This document shows, one piece after another, positions 43,747-53,176 of a stretch of DNA of 64,000 nt (its first letter is position 1; the number at the start of each line of letters is the position of its first letter). The translations under genes were made by a program, and so were the position numbers. Origin of the DNA: DASUBV01 sp036510065 (lineage in GTDB: Bacteria > Actinomycetota > Actinomycetes > Streptosporangiales > Streptosporangiaceae); the NCBI GenBank assembly GCA_036510065.1, contig DATCEO010000203.1, positions 1-64,000 on the forward strand, in the 5' to 3' direction. The notes below the pieces were generated by a model, which ran no database searches, was not told the origin of the DNA, and saw only the letters and a list, made by a program, of their open reading frames with translations.

Positions 43747-44853
43747 ATGCGGCTGGTGGTTGCGGGCTCGGGGATCGTCGGCGCCGCCTGTGCCTTCGCG
43801 GCCAGCGGCCTGGGCGCGGACGTCACGCTGATAGATGCCGCGCTGCCGGGCCAGGCCACCGCGGCGGGCGCGGGCATCCTCTGCCCCTGGTCGAGCCGGG
43901 CGGACGACCTGGCCTGGTACGACTTCGCCTGCGCGGCCGCGCGCCAGTACCCCCCGCTGGTGGCCGAGCTCGCCGAGCTCGGCTCGCCCGATGTGTCCTA
44001 CCGGCAGGTCGGGGCCCTGATCATCGCCGGCAGCGACGACGAGCAGCGCCAGGCAGTCCGCCGGATCACCGCCCGGCGGGCCGGTGCGCCGGAGATCGGC
44101 GAGGTCCGGGCCGTCAGCGGCGGCGAGGCGCAGCGCCTGTTCCCGCCGCTGGCGCCGGGCTCGGCGGCGGTCTACCTGGAAGGCGCCGCGCGGGTGGACG
44201 GCCGGCGCATGGCGGCCGCCCTGATCGGGGCAGCGCGGCGGCGGGGGACCGTGACCAGGACGGGTCAGGCCGCGCTGGCCTGCCGGTCCGGGCGCGCCGT
44301 CGGCGTCATCCTGGACGGCGAGCTCATCGAGGCTGACGCTGTCGTGGCGGCCACGGGCGCCTGGACGACGGCCTTCCTCCGGCCGGCCGGCGTAAGGGTC
44401 GCGGTCAGCCCGGAGCGCGGGCAGATCGCGCACATCTCCATGGACCCGGCTGACACCAGCCACTGGCCCGTGATCCTGCCCTCGGCAACCGGGCACTACC
44501 TGGTGGCCTTCGACGACTCCCGGGTAGTCGCGGGCGCGACCCGCGAGGCCGGCTCCGGCTTCGACTTCCGGGTGACGCCGAGCGGCCTGGCGGAGGTGCT
44601 GGCGCAGGCGCTGGCGGTCGCCCCCGGCCTCGGCTCGGGGACGTACCTGGAGACCCGGGTGGGGTTCCGCCCGGTCGGCCCCGACCTCCGGCCGCTGCTC
44701 GGCCCGGTGCCGGGAACTGACGGGCTGGTGGTGGCCACGGGCCTCGGCGCGACCGGGCTCACCATGGGCCCGTACGCGGGACTGCTGGCCGCCCGGGCCG
44801 CCCTGGGCCTGCCCCTGCCCCTCGACCTCGCCCCCTTCAGCCCGCTCCGCTGA
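43747..44853 (+). CDS. FAD-dependent D-amino-acid/glycine oxidase-like protein
   Basis: 368 residues (GGAGGG 3 nt upstream). The FAD ADP-binding motif is MRLVVAGSGIVGAACAFAASGLGADVTLID, and ADAVVAATGAWT is the second conserved FAD element. The substrate domain includes YLVAFDDSRVVAGATREAG and, near the C-terminus, VGFRPVGPDLRPLLGPVPGT and GLVVATGLGATGLTMGPYAG, typical of the DadA/ThiO branch. The reaction is oxidative deamination of an amino acid or sarcosine-like amine. ThiO in thiamine synthesis is possible, but no thi gene is nearby. Confidence 0.85.
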   Translation: MRLVVAGSGIVGAACAFAASGLGADVTLIDAALPGQATAAGAGILCPWSSRADDLAWYDFACAAARQYPPLVAELAELGSPDVSYRQVGALIIAGSDDEQRQAVRRITARRAGAPEIGEVRAVSGGEAQRLFPPLAPGSAAVYLEGAARVDGRRMAAALIGAARRRGTVTRTGQAALACRSGRAVGVILDGELIEADAVVAATGAWTTAFLRPAGVRVAVSPERGQIAHISMDPADTSHWPVILPSATGHYLVAFDDSRVVAGATREAGSGFDFRVTPSGLAEVLAQALAVAPGLGSGTYLETRVGFRPVGPDLRPLLGPVPGTDGLVVATGLGATGLTMGPYAGLLAARAALGLPLPLDLAPFSPLR

Positions 44854-44876
44854 GCCCGGCGGCCCGTTCACACCGG

Positions 44877-45869
44877 CTACCGGGGCGCGTCGCCCATGCG
44901 GTACTCGCGGGTCAGGGCGTCGAGCTGCCGCTTCAGGTCGTCATCCAGGTGGAACTCGGCGGCCGCCAGACTGTCATCGAGCTGCTCGGGAGAGCTAGCT
45001 CCGATGATGGCCGCGGTGACCGCCGGGTTCGCCAGCACCCAGGCCACCGAGAGGGTGACCAGGCTCACCCTGGCCGCCTTGGCCAGCTCGCCCAGCGTCT
45101 CGACCGTGGCGAACTCGCGATCGTGCCAGTAGCGCTCCTGGTACATCTTCCCGGCCGTGCCGAGGGTGAAGCGGCCGCCCTCGGGAGGCGGCTCGGTGGC
45201 GGAGTGCTTACCGGACAGCAGCCCGCCCGCGATCGGATTATAGGGAATAACGCCCACGCCTTCCTCGCCGCAGAACGGCAGCATCTCCCGCTCGATCTGG
45301 CGGAAGAGGAGGTTATAGCGGGGCTGCACAGAGTCGAGGCGGGCGAGCCCGAGGGTCTCGCTGCGGCCGATGGCCCGGACCAGCTGATAGGTCAGGAAGT
45401 TGGAGCAGCCGATGTAGCGGACCTTGCCCTGGTGGACGAGGTTGTCCAGGGCGCTGAGCGTCTCGTCGATCGGCGTCTCGCGGTCATACCCGTGCAGCTG
45501 GTAGAGGTCGATGTAGTCGGTCTGCAGCCGGCGCAGCGAGGCTTCGACGGCGGCCATGATGTGCTTGCGGGAGTTGCCGGCGTCAAACGGCGCCGGGCCG
45601 GTCGGGACGAAGCACTTGGTGGCCACGACGAAGCGGTCCCGCCGCCCGCGCAGCCAGCGCCCGAGGATCTCCTCGGTGATTCCCCGGGTCGACAGGTCCC
45701 CGCCCAGCGGGTAGGCGTCAGAGGTGTCGATGAAGTCGATGCCGCCGTCGGCCGCCCGCTCGAGAATGGCGACCGCGGTCGCCTCGTCGCGCTGCAGTCC
45801 GAACGTCATCGTGCCCAGGCAGAGCCTGGAGACCTGAAGGCCGGTCCGGCCGAGTCGTCTGTGATCCAC
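44877..45869 (-). CDS. Aldo/keto reductase
   Basis: 330 residues from a GTG at 45869. The start VDHRRLGRTGLQVSRLCLGTMTFGL and active-site Asp-Tyr are in DFIDTSDAYPLGG; the catalytic Lys is in RDRFVVATKCF and the His in YIDLYQLHGYDRETP. NADPH contacts are GCSNFLTYQLV and AAIIGASSPEQLDDSL. It reduces aldehydes or ketones. The closest family type is the large YajO/IolS-like group. It is convergent with the FAD oxidase. A second member of the same superfamily lies at 59369. Confidence 0.92.
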   Translation of the reverse strand: MDHRRLGRTGLQVSRLCLGTMTFGLQRDEATAVAILERAADGGIDFIDTSDAYPLGGDLSTRGITEEILGRWLRGRRDRFVVATKCFVPTGPAPFDAGNSRKHIMAAVEASLRRLQTDYIDLYQLHGYDRETPIDETLSALDNLVHQGKVRYIGCSNFLTYQLVRAIGRSETLGLARLDSVQPRYNLLFRQIEREMLPFCGEEGVGVIPYNPIAGGLLSGKHSATEPPPEGGRFTLGTAGKMYQERYWHDREFATVETLGELAKAARVSLVTLSVAWVLANPAVTAAIIGASSPEQLDDSLAAAEFHLDDDLKRQLDALTREYRMGDAPR

Positions 45870-45960
45870 CCTCCGCACGTTACCGGTTCGGCCGGCCGGG
45901 CCGGCGCGCTGCCCGTCGACGGCGGCTGGACCGCTCGCTGAGACCGGTGGGACAGTCGGC

Positions 45961-48294
45961 TCAGCGCACCCGGACGGCGACCAGGCAGGCGTCGTCGCTG
46001 GTGTCGGAGCTGGCCTGGCTGAGCAGGTCATCGGCGAAGCGGCCGATGTCGCCGTCGGCCGCTTGGGCTCTGCACAGCAGCGATTCGAGGGAGACGTCGA
46101 TGGCCTCGTCGCGGCGCTCGATGAGGCCGTCGGTGTAGAGCACCAGGGCGTCGCCGGTCTGCAGGGCCGTGGTGACTTCCTGATAAGAGGCGCCGGGATC
46201 GGCGCCGAGCAGGATTCCGTCCGGGAGAGCAAGCTCCCGCGCCACCCCGCCGCGCACGAGGACGGGCGGCAGGTGGCCGGCCCGGGCCCAGCGCAGGACG
46301 CGGCGCTGCGGATCGTAGAGCCCGCACACGGCGGTGCCGATGATGCCGTCGGTGAGATGGCAGGCAATGTTGTTCAGCCAGCCCAGCAGGGCTCCGGGTC
46401 CCGCGCCGGTGATGGCCAGGCCGCGCAGGCAGTTACGCAGGGCCACCATCCCGGTGACCGCGTCCATGCCATGGCCCGCGATGTCGCCGACCGTCAGCAG
46501 TATCTGCTGGCTGGGCAGCAGCACCGTGTCGTACCAGTCGCCGCTGACCAGGCTGCCGGGGCCGGCCGGCCGGTACCGGGCCGCGATCTCCAGGCCCGGG
46601 GTTTCCACCGGGTGAGCCGACTGGGGCGTGATGGCCTGCTGCAGCCGCAGGGCCAGGCGGCGGTCCTCCTCGGCGCGCTCCTCGGTGTCGGCCAGCCGGT
46701 CCCGGGTAGCCGCGAAGGCCACCTGCGTGTGGTAGTCGGCCGACACGTCCTGATAGGCACCGCGTACGGCGACCAGGGTGCCGGCCGAATCGGTCACGGG
46801 CTCGGCGAACGCGCGCAGCTGCCGCACGCTCTGGTCGTCGGCGCGGATGATGCGGAACGCGGCGGCGGTCTCCCGCTTGTCCGCCAGCAGCGCATGCCGG
46901 AACCGCTCCACTTCCGGGACGTCGTCGGACGGGACGTGCGCGTCCAGCTCGGCGACGGAGATCGGCGCGCCGTGCCGCTGACCGAACAACGCGAACATCG
47001 GCTCGGTCCAGACCACGTCCTTGGTGAGCAGGTTCTCCTCCCAGCCGCCGATCCGGCCCAGCCGCTGGGCCTGCTGGAGCAGGGCGGTCAGCCGCTCGAT
47101 CTCAGCCGCGTGCCGCCAGGCCATGACGACGCCGCCGTAGAGGGGGCCGATGCGGACGTCCATCACCGGGGCCACCAGCGCGTCGCCGACGGCCGTGCTG
47201 AGGACCGCTCCGGAGATGTTCTGCGGCTCACCTGACGTCAGCACCTGAACGGCGCGGTCGAACAGGCCGCCGGGCAGCGCGGCCGCGGGGTAGACCTCCA
47301 GCAGCGACGCCCCGGCCAGGCCGGCCGCCCGCCGCCCGGCCGGGTCGATGAAGCTGTCGCTGAGGTAGCGGATGCGGAAGTCGGTCACCTGCCCGGCGTC
47401 GTCCCGGATGGCGTGGGCGAACAAGGCCGAGCCGGGCAGGCTGTCCAGCAGCCCGAACGCCCAGGACGCGCGACGATCAGCGGCCAGGTCGCTGTCCTCC
47501 AGCCGGGCCTGCAGGGCACTGGCGCAGACGTCGGCCAGGGCGGTGAGCTGCCGGCGCAGCGGGCCGGGGAAGTCGGCGAGCGGCCCGGGCCAGCAGATCT
47601 CCATGGCGCCCAGCGCCGCTCCGGTGCCGAGCAGCGGGAGCACCGCGCGGGCCCCCCGGGGCCAGCGTCCCATCGCGGGCGCGGTCTCGCCGCCGGGCCG
47701 TCCGGCCGGCCACCAGGCCTCTTGCCCGCGGTGAGCGGCCCGCTGCGCGGCCGTGTCCATGTCCGGGTGAATGCGGCGCCAGCGGCTGGCCTCCGTGGGC
47801 CCGAAGCCGGCCTGCCCGGCCAGTTCCAGGCCCGCGTCGGGCTCGGTCAGCCACAGCGCTACCGCGGCTGCGCCCGCCGGGACCAGGGCCTCCTCCAGGA
47901 CGGCGGCCGCCAGCTGGTCGCCGTCGTCGGCCAGCTCCATGGCCGCGCCGGCCAGCGCGGTCCCGGCCGGGCCGGGGGGGCCGGTGCCGTTCGCCGGGAT
48001 GGGCCCGGCGGCGTCCGGCGCGGGCGCCCCGGCCGCCGCGGCCGCCTCGGGCGGCAGCTGACCGGTGATCTGGGCGGCGAGCTCCGTGACGCTCGTCCTG
48101 GACCCCTGGGACAGCGCCGCGAGCTGGGCCCGGGCCTCAGCCGCCGAGCAGCCCAGCCGCTCCATCAGCACGCCCCGGGCGAGATCGATGACGGCGCGGG
48201 CGGCGGCCTGCGACCTCATCACGTCGAGCTCGCGCCGTTGCCGCGCGATCAGCGCGCTCAGCCGGCAGAACTCTCCGCTGCTGGCTGCTGTCAC
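45961..48294 (-). CDS. ANTAR-GAF-PAS-SpoIIE multidomain phosphatase
   Basis: 777 residues from a GTG at 48294. N-terminal ANTAR-like helices (about 10-65, IARQRRELDVMRSQAAARAV and IDLARGVLMERLGCS) could bind RNA. A GAF domain lies at about 110-250, and two PAS domains follow at about 265-380 and 395-510 (ENLLTKDVVWTEPMFALFGQ). The C-terminal PP2C/SpoIIE phosphatase (about 560-775) shows VSGDWYDTVLL, LTVGDIAGHGMDAVTGM, ALVLYTDGLIERR and SDTSDDACLVAVRVR. Such enzymes dephosphorylate anti-anti-sigma factors. Most ANTAR proteins do not carry a SpoIIE domain. It is divergent from the poly-HAMP kinase, which is likely a partner. Confidence 0.9.
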   Translation of the reverse strand: MTAASSGEFCRLSALIARQRRELDVMRSQAAARAVIDLARGVLMERLGCSAAEARAQLAALSQGSRTSVTELAAQITGQLPPEAAAAAGAPAPDAAGPIPANGTGPPGPAGTALAGAAMELADDGDQLAAAVLEEALVPAGAAAVALWLTEPDAGLELAGQAGFGPTEASRWRRIHPDMDTAAQRAAHRGQEAWWPAGRPGGETAPAMGRWPRGARAVLPLLGTGAALGAMEICWPGPLADFPGPLRRQLTALADVCASALQARLEDSDLAADRRASWAFGLLDSLPGSALFAHAIRDDAGQVTDFRIRYLSDSFIDPAGRRAAGLAGASLLEVYPAAALPGGLFDRAVQVLTSGEPQNISGAVLSTAVGDALVAPVMDVRIGPLYGGVVMAWRHAAEIERLTALLQQAQRLGRIGGWEENLLTKDVVWTEPMFALFGQRHGAPISVAELDAHVPSDDVPEVERFRHALLADKRETAAAFRIIRADDQSVRQLRAFAEPVTDSAGTLVAVRGAYQDVSADYHTQVAFAATRDRLADTEERAEEDRRLALRLQQAITPQSAHPVETPGLEIAARYRPAGPGSLVSGDWYDTVLLPSQQILLTVGDIAGHGMDAVTGMVALRNCLRGLAITGAGPGALLGWLNNIACHLTDGIIGTAVCGLYDPQRRVLRWARAGHLPPVLVRGGVARELALPDGILLGADPGASYQEVTTALQTGDALVLYTDGLIERRDEAIDVSLESLLCRAQAADGDIGRFADDLLSQASSDTSDDACLVAVRVR

Positions 48295-48469
48295 GATAAC
48301 TGGCCCTTCCCGGGACCGACTCAGGGGCCGGAATCCCACGTTACCGGCCACGGCCCGGGCCCAACGGCTATTTTTGCCAGCATTGACGGGCGTGGCAGTA
48401 TCGGTCTGTCGCGCAACCCAGAGACCGGCGGCGCGGGCCGACGCGGCCAGCCCCATGAGTGGAGTCCCG

Positions 48470-51454
48470 ATGGCGAAGGCCCCGCAGGCGGTGAGCCAGC
48501 CTGCTGACCCGCGGCTGCAGCAGCTCCTGGACGGCCTGACCGCGGTGCGCGGCGGCGACTTCAGCACCCGCCTGCCGCACACGGGCGATCCGCTGATGGA
48601 TGAGATCGCCAGCGTCTTCAACAGCATGACCGACCAGCTCGCCCTCTTCACCTCGGAGGTCACCCGGGTGGCCCGCGAGGTCGGCACCGACGGCAAGCTC
48701 GGCGGGCAGGCGTACGTCCCCGGCGTGGCGGGGACCTGGAAGGACCTCACCGACTCCGTCAACGCCATGGCCGAGAACCTCACCGGCCAGGTCCGGGACA
48801 TCGCCCAGGTCGCGACCGCGGTGGCCAGGGGCGACCTCAGCCAGAAGATCACCGTCGACGTCAAGGGTGAGCTGCTGGAGCTGAAGGACACCCTCAACAC
48901 GATGGTCGACCAGCTGTCGGCGTTCGCCGACGAGGTGACCAGGGTGGCCCGCGAGGTGGGCACCGAGGGGCGGCTGGGCGGCCAGGCGCAGGTGCCGGGC
49001 GTGGGCGGAACCTGGCGCGACCTCACCGACTCGGTGAACTTCATGGCCGGAAACCTCACCAGCCAGGTCCGTAATATCGCGCAGGTCACCACCGCCGTGG
49101 CCGAGGGCGATCTGTCCAAGAAGATCGACGTCGACGCGCGCGGCGAGATCCTGGCCCTCAAGACCACGATCAACACGATGGTGGACCAGCTCTCGTCATT
49201 CGCCGCTGAGGTCACCCGCGTCGCCCGCGAGGTGGGCAGCAAGGGGCGGCTCGGCGGCCAGGCCGAGGTCGAGGGCGTCTCGGGTACCTGGAAGCGGCTG
49301 ACCGAGAACGTCAATGAGCTGGCCGGGAACCTGACCCGGCAGGTCCGGGCCATCGCGGAGGTGACCAGCGCCGTCGCCACCGGTGACCTGACCCGCTCCA
49401 TCACCGTCGACGCCGAGGGCGAGGTCGCCGAGCTCAAGGACAACATCAACGCCATGGTCCAGTCCCTGCGGGAGACGACCAAGGCCAACCAGGAGCAGTA
49501 CTGGCTCAAGACCAACCTGGCCCGGATCGCCGGGCTGCTGCAAGGGCACCGGGACGTGGTCACCGTCGCCGAGCTGATCATGAACGAGCTGATCCCCCTG
49601 GTCGGGGCCCAGCACGGGACGTTCTTCATCGCCGACGACACCGCCGAGGGCACGGTCCTGCGGCTCATCGCGGGCTACGGCGTGCTGGCCGACATCGGGG
49701 CGCCCAGCCAGTTCCGGCTTGGCCAGTCCCTCATCGGGCAGGTGGCCAAGACCAGGAAGCCCATCATGGTGAGCGATGCCCCGCCCGACTACGTGCAGAT
49801 CTCCTCGGGGCTCGGCCAGGCCGCCCCGGTCAACCTGATCGTGCTGCCGATCGTTTTCGAGGGCCAGGTGCTGGGCGTGATCGAGGCCGGCTCGTTCAGC
49901 CGGTTCACCCAGGTGCACCGGGACTTCCTGGAACAGCTGATGGAGACCATCGGCGTCAACGTGCACACCATCATCGCCAACTCCCGCACCGACGACCTGC
50001 TCCAGGAGTCGCAGCGGCTGGCGGGGGAGCTGCAGTCCCGGACCGGGGAGCTGCAGTCCCGCCAGGAGGAGCTGCAGCGCTCTAACGCCGAGCTGGAGGA
50101 CAAGGCTGCCCAGCTGGCCCGGCAGAAGCGCGACATCGAGATCAAGAACGCCGAGATCGAGCATGCCCGGCAGGAGATCGAGGAGCGGGCCCGGCAGCTC
50201 GACCTGGCTTCCCGGTACAAGTCACAGTTCCTGGCCAACGTGTCTCACGAGCTGCGTACCCCGCTGAACAGCCTGCTCATCCTGGCCCGGCTGCTGGCCC
50301 AGAACCCGGCCGAGAACCTGACGCCCAAGCAGGTCGAGTACGCCAACGTCATCCACTCCTCCGGCTCGGACCTGCTGCTGCTCATCAACGACATCCTCGA
50401 CCTGTCCCGGGTCGAGGCCGGCAAGCTGGACGTGCATCCGGAAAGGTTCGCCCTGGGGGCCCTGGTCGAAGACCTCCGCTCGGTGTTCGAGCCGCTGGCA
50501 GCCGACAAGAGGCTGGACTTCGCGGTCGCGGTGGCGTCCGATGTCCCCGCCGAGCTGGTCACCGACCGGCAGCGGCTGCGGCAGGTCCTGCACAACCTGC
50601 TGTCCAACGCGGTGAAGTTCACCGAGCAGGGCCGGGTCATGCTCCAGATAGAGCTAGCCAGGCCTGCCGCGCCCGGCGAGGAAGCCGAGGTCACCTTCTC
50701 GGTCACCGATACCGGCATCGGCATCTCCGACGACAGCCTGAAGACCATCTTCGAGGCCTTCCAGCAGGGGGACGGGACCACGAGCCGCCGCTATGGCGGG
50801 ACGGGCCTGGGCCTGGCCATCAGCCGCGAGGTCGCCGCCCAGCTCGGCGGGCGGATAGCCGCGCAGAGCCGACCGGGCAGCGGCAGTGTCTTTACCCTCT
50901 ACCTGCCGCTGGCCTTCCGGCCCGCCCGCGACGGGACCGCCGCCTCCGCCCGGCCCGACGCCACTGAGGCCACCGCACCGGACCTGCCGGCCGCCGGCAC
51001 CGCCTCGCCGGCGGCCGGGGCCCCGGCTCAGCTAATGACCAGCCCGGTGGCCAAGTCCGGGCTGCACGACAGGGTGCGCGGCCGGCGGGTGCTCATCGTC
51101 GATGACGACCTGCGGAACGCGTTCGCGATCACCAGCATCCTGGAGCTCTACGGGCTCACCGTGATCCACGCGCCTAGCGGGCATCAGGGTATCGAGGTCC
51201 TGAAGTCCGGCGATGACATCGATCTCGTGCTGATGGACGTGATGATGCCCGAGATGGATGGCTACGCCACCACCGCCGCGATCCGCGAGATGCCGCAGTT
51301 CGCTGACCTGCCGGTCATCGCCGTCACCGCCCGGGCCATGCAGGGCGACCGGGACAAGAGCCTGGCCGCCGGAGCCAGCGATTACGTCACCAAGCCCGTC
51401 GACACCGACGAGCTGCTGACCTGCATGGAGCGCTGGCTGCCGGTCACGGGATGA
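48470..51454 (+). CDS. Soluble poly-HAMP hybrid histidine kinase
   Basis: 994 residues from ATG 48470 (GGAG 5 nt before). Residues about 20-345 are a chain of HAMP-type repeats, each with TRVAREVG-x3-GRLGGQA and TV-x-GDLS-x-KI units (four of the latter). No membrane segment exists, so the HAMPs must relay a cytoplasmic signal. GAF (about 370-500), a heptad-rich coil (about 505-580), HisKA (FLANVSHELRTPLNSLLILA), HATPase_c (NLLSNAVKFTEQGR, DTGIGI, YGGTGLGLAI) and a receiver (VLIVDDDLRNAFAI, VLMDVMMPEMDGY, VTARAMQ, VTKPV) follow. The layout resembles fungal group III (Nik1-type) osmosensing kinases and related actinobacterial kinases. Confidence 0.94.
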   Translation: MAKAPQAVSQPADPRLQQLLDGLTAVRGGDFSTRLPHTGDPLMDEIASVFNSMTDQLALFTSEVTRVAREVGTDGKLGGQAYVPGVAGTWKDLTDSVNAMAENLTGQVRDIAQVATAVARGDLSQKITVDVKGELLELKDTLNTMVDQLSAFADEVTRVAREVGTEGRLGGQAQVPGVGGTWRDLTDSVNFMAGNLTSQVRNIAQVTTAVAEGDLSKKIDVDARGEILALKTTINTMVDQLSSFAAEVTRVAREVGSKGRLGGQAEVEGVSGTWKRLTENVNELAGNLTRQVRAIAEVTSAVATGDLTRSITVDAEGEVAELKDNINAMVQSLRETTKANQEQYWLKTNLARIAGLLQGHRDVVTVAELIMNELIPLVGAQHGTFFIADDTAEGTVLRLIAGYGVLADIGAPSQFRLGQSLIGQVAKTRKPIMVSDAPPDYVQISSGLGQAAPVNLIVLPIVFEGQVLGVIEAGSFSRFTQVHRDFLEQLMETIGVNVHTIIANSRTDDLLQESQRLAGELQSRTGELQSRQEELQRSNAELEDKAAQLARQKRDIEIKNAEIEHARQEIEERARQLDLASRYKSQFLANVSHELRTPLNSLLILARLLAQNPAENLTPKQVEYANVIHSSGSDLLLLINDILDLSRVEAGKLDVHPERFALGALVEDLRSVFEPLAADKRLDFAVAVASDVPAELVTDRQRLRQVLHNLLSNAVKFTEQGRVMLQIELARPAAPGEEAEVTFSVTDTGIGISDDSLKTIFEAFQQGDGTTSRRYGGTGLGLAISREVAAQLGGRIAAQSRPGSGSVFTLYLPLAFRPARDGTAASARPDATEATAPDLPAAGTASPAAGAPAQLMTSPVAKSGLHDRVRGRRVLIVDDDLRNAFAITSILELYGLTVIHAPSGHQGIEVLKSGDDIDLVLMDVMMPEMDGYATTAAIREMPQFADLPVIAVTARAMQGDRDKSLAAGASDYVTKPVDTDELLTCMERWLPVTG

Positions 51455-52744
51455 GCTGGGCAGGGCGGCGGGCGCATCGGGCCGGGGCCAGAAGGCGCGC
51501 ACAGCCATGTAGGCCAGGAACGCCAGGCCTGCGATCAGGTAGGAGTTAGCGGTGAGGGTCGCCAGCCCGTGGAATCCGTATTCGCGGGAGTAGTCGGCGC
51601 GCGGCGCCCACCATGGCAGCGTGAGGACGAACAGGAGGTAGCCGCCTGCCGCCGCGATCCGGCTGCCGGCGCCGCCGCGAGCTAGGACGGCGATGGCGGG
51701 CATGATCCAGACCCAGTGGTGAGTCCAGGAGATCGGGGAGACCAGCAGCCCGGTGACCCCGGTGACCGCGGCGGCCCCGAGCCAGTCGCCCCGCCGGCCC
51801 ACCGCGATCGCGGCCGCGAGGCCGATGCCGCCGATCGTCAGGGCCACGAGGACGTACCAGGGTCCTACGTGAGCGAGGCCGCCGAGAATCCGGTCTGCGG
51901 CTCCGTAGGGAGACTGGTTGCTGATGTAGGCGGCACCCAGTCGCCCGGTGTCGTAGCAGAGCTTCGTCCAGTACAGGCGCGAGGCGGCCGGGGCCACGAG
52001 GTACCCGATCAGCCCGCAGGCGGCGAAGGCGGCGGCCGCGGTGAGCGCGGCCCGGGTCCTGCGGGTCAGCAGGAGCAAGATGATGAAGATGGCCGGGGTC
52101 AGCTTGATCGCCGCCGCGAGGCCGATCCCGATACCGGCGGGCTGCCCGCGAGACGCGCGCCGGACGTCGGTGAGGATGAGAGCGAGCAGGAACAGGTTGA
52201 CCTGGCCCAGGTACAGCGTGTGCCACACCGGCTCGAGTAGCAGGCCCAGCGCGACGAGGGCGGCGACCGCGGTCCTGGAGGCGTGGTATCCGGCGAGCTT
52301 CAGGGTCGTGACGCACGAGACGGCGAAGGCCGCGATGGACGCCAGCTCCCACGCCGCCCGGGCAATGCCGACCGGTACCGCGCTGACGGGCGCAAATATG
52401 ACGGCCGCGAAGGGCGGGTAGGTAAACCAGCTGGTGTGCACCCGGGTGAGGTACAGGTGCTGGTCGCCGGCGACTGCGTGCCCGCCCCACAGGTAGACGT
52501 TCAGGTCATAGGGAATATGGGTGGCGGCGAACCAGGCAACCAGGCCGACTTGAAGGGCGAGCGCACCGTAAATAGCTGACTGAGACCATCTTTTCCGCAG
52601 CCATGTCCAGTCGAATATGAATTCCGCGGGAACGCATGGCACCGGCAATCGGAGCACCTCCCGGAGGCTGATGAATTTCTCTAGCCAAGGCTGCCGGGGA
52701 GGTACAGGGCGTGTCGTCACGCCAGAGAGCCGAACCGTGGTCAC
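51032..52744 (-). CDS. GT87-type polyprenol-mannosyltransferase-like membrane protein with antisense tail
   Basis: 570 residues from a GTG. Ten or so membrane helices extend to about residue 420. GT-C signatures are PYDLNVYLWGGHAV, FTYPPFAAVIFAPVS, LGQVNLFLLALILTD, IKLTPAIFIILLLLTRR and SPISWTHHWVWIMPAI. It matches the DUF2029/GT87 polyprenol-phosphate-mannose transferases of actinobacteria, normally 400-430 residues. The frame runs on for about 140 residues, antisense to the receiver domain of the upstream kinase, with no stop; the last 423 bp overlap. The original stop was probably lost or the gene truncated at the junction. Confidence 0.82.
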   Translation of the reverse strand: MTTVRLSGVTTRPVPPRQPWLEKFISLREVLRLPVPCVPAEFIFDWTWLRKRWSQSAIYGALALQVGLVAWFAATHIPYDLNVYLWGGHAVAGDQHLYLTRVHTSWFTYPPFAAVIFAPVSAVPVGIARAAWELASIAAFAVSCVTTLKLAGYHASRTAVAALVALGLLLEPVWHTLYLGQVNLFLLALILTDVRRASRGQPAGIGIGLAAAIKLTPAIFIILLLLTRRTRAALTAAAAFAACGLIGYLVAPAASRLYWTKLCYDTGRLGAAYISNQSPYGAADRILGGLAHVGPWYVLVALTIGGIGLAAAIAVGRRGDWLGAAAVTGVTGLLVSPISWTHHWVWIMPAIAVLARGGAGSRIAAAGGYLLFVLTLPWWAPRADYSREYGFHGLATLTANSYLIAGLAFLAYMAVRAFWPRPDAPAALPSSSRDRQPALHAGQQLVGVDGLGDVIAGSGGQALVPVALHGPGGDGDDRQVSELRHLADRGGGGVAIHLGHHHVHQHEIDVIAGLQDLDTLMPARRVDHGEPVELQDAGDRERVPQVVIDDEHPPAAHPVVQPGLGHRAGH

Positions 52745-52903
52745 ACGTGCGGGGCATCTGGGTGCGGCGATCTCATACCCGGGAATGACGCTCGGGGTGA
52801 CGAACGCCAGCCCAAGCTGGCTGACGATTTGGTAGCTAGTGCGACAGGGTAATGACGACCGAGGCGGGGACGAGGGGCGCCGCTGCCTGAGTAGTTCATG
52901 ACT

Positions 52904-53176
52904 TCAGGTGGGGCCGCGGGCGAAGTCGCGTCGGATGTCGAGCTCGTGATGAACGGCCTCGTGGGCGTTCCTGCGGATGATGTCGGCGGCGGCTAGCTGT
53001 CCGAACTGCGGATGAACCGTCACCGCAGCCTCCGGCGTGCTCCGTGTTGCCAGCGTCCAGCCGGCGGCCGCACTGCGCAGAGCATGCAGCCCGGTGACCG
53101 CCGACAGCCGCTCATACTGCCGGACCCCGGCTAGCGTCCTCTCATCCCAGCACGCGATTCCGGCCTCCGGGTCGTA
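52904..53176 (-). pseudogene. DinB-like C-terminal fragment
   Basis: The minus frame reads YDPEAGIACWDERTLAGVRQYERLSAV, then TVHPQFGQLAAADIIRRNAHEAVHHELDI. HEAVHHELDI matches the metal-binding end of DinB/mycothiol-transferase-like proteins. The N-terminal half with the first His is missing, and the preceding sequence belongs to another broken gene. It is probably a dead fragment, though a short start within it cannot be excluded. Confidence 0.5.

Noticed and set aside
48295..49668. N-terminal extension of the SpoIIE-phosphatase frame across the divergent kinase
   Set aside because: The extension is antisense to HAMP-coding sequence. The ANTAR region starts just after GTG 48294, which is a normal start.
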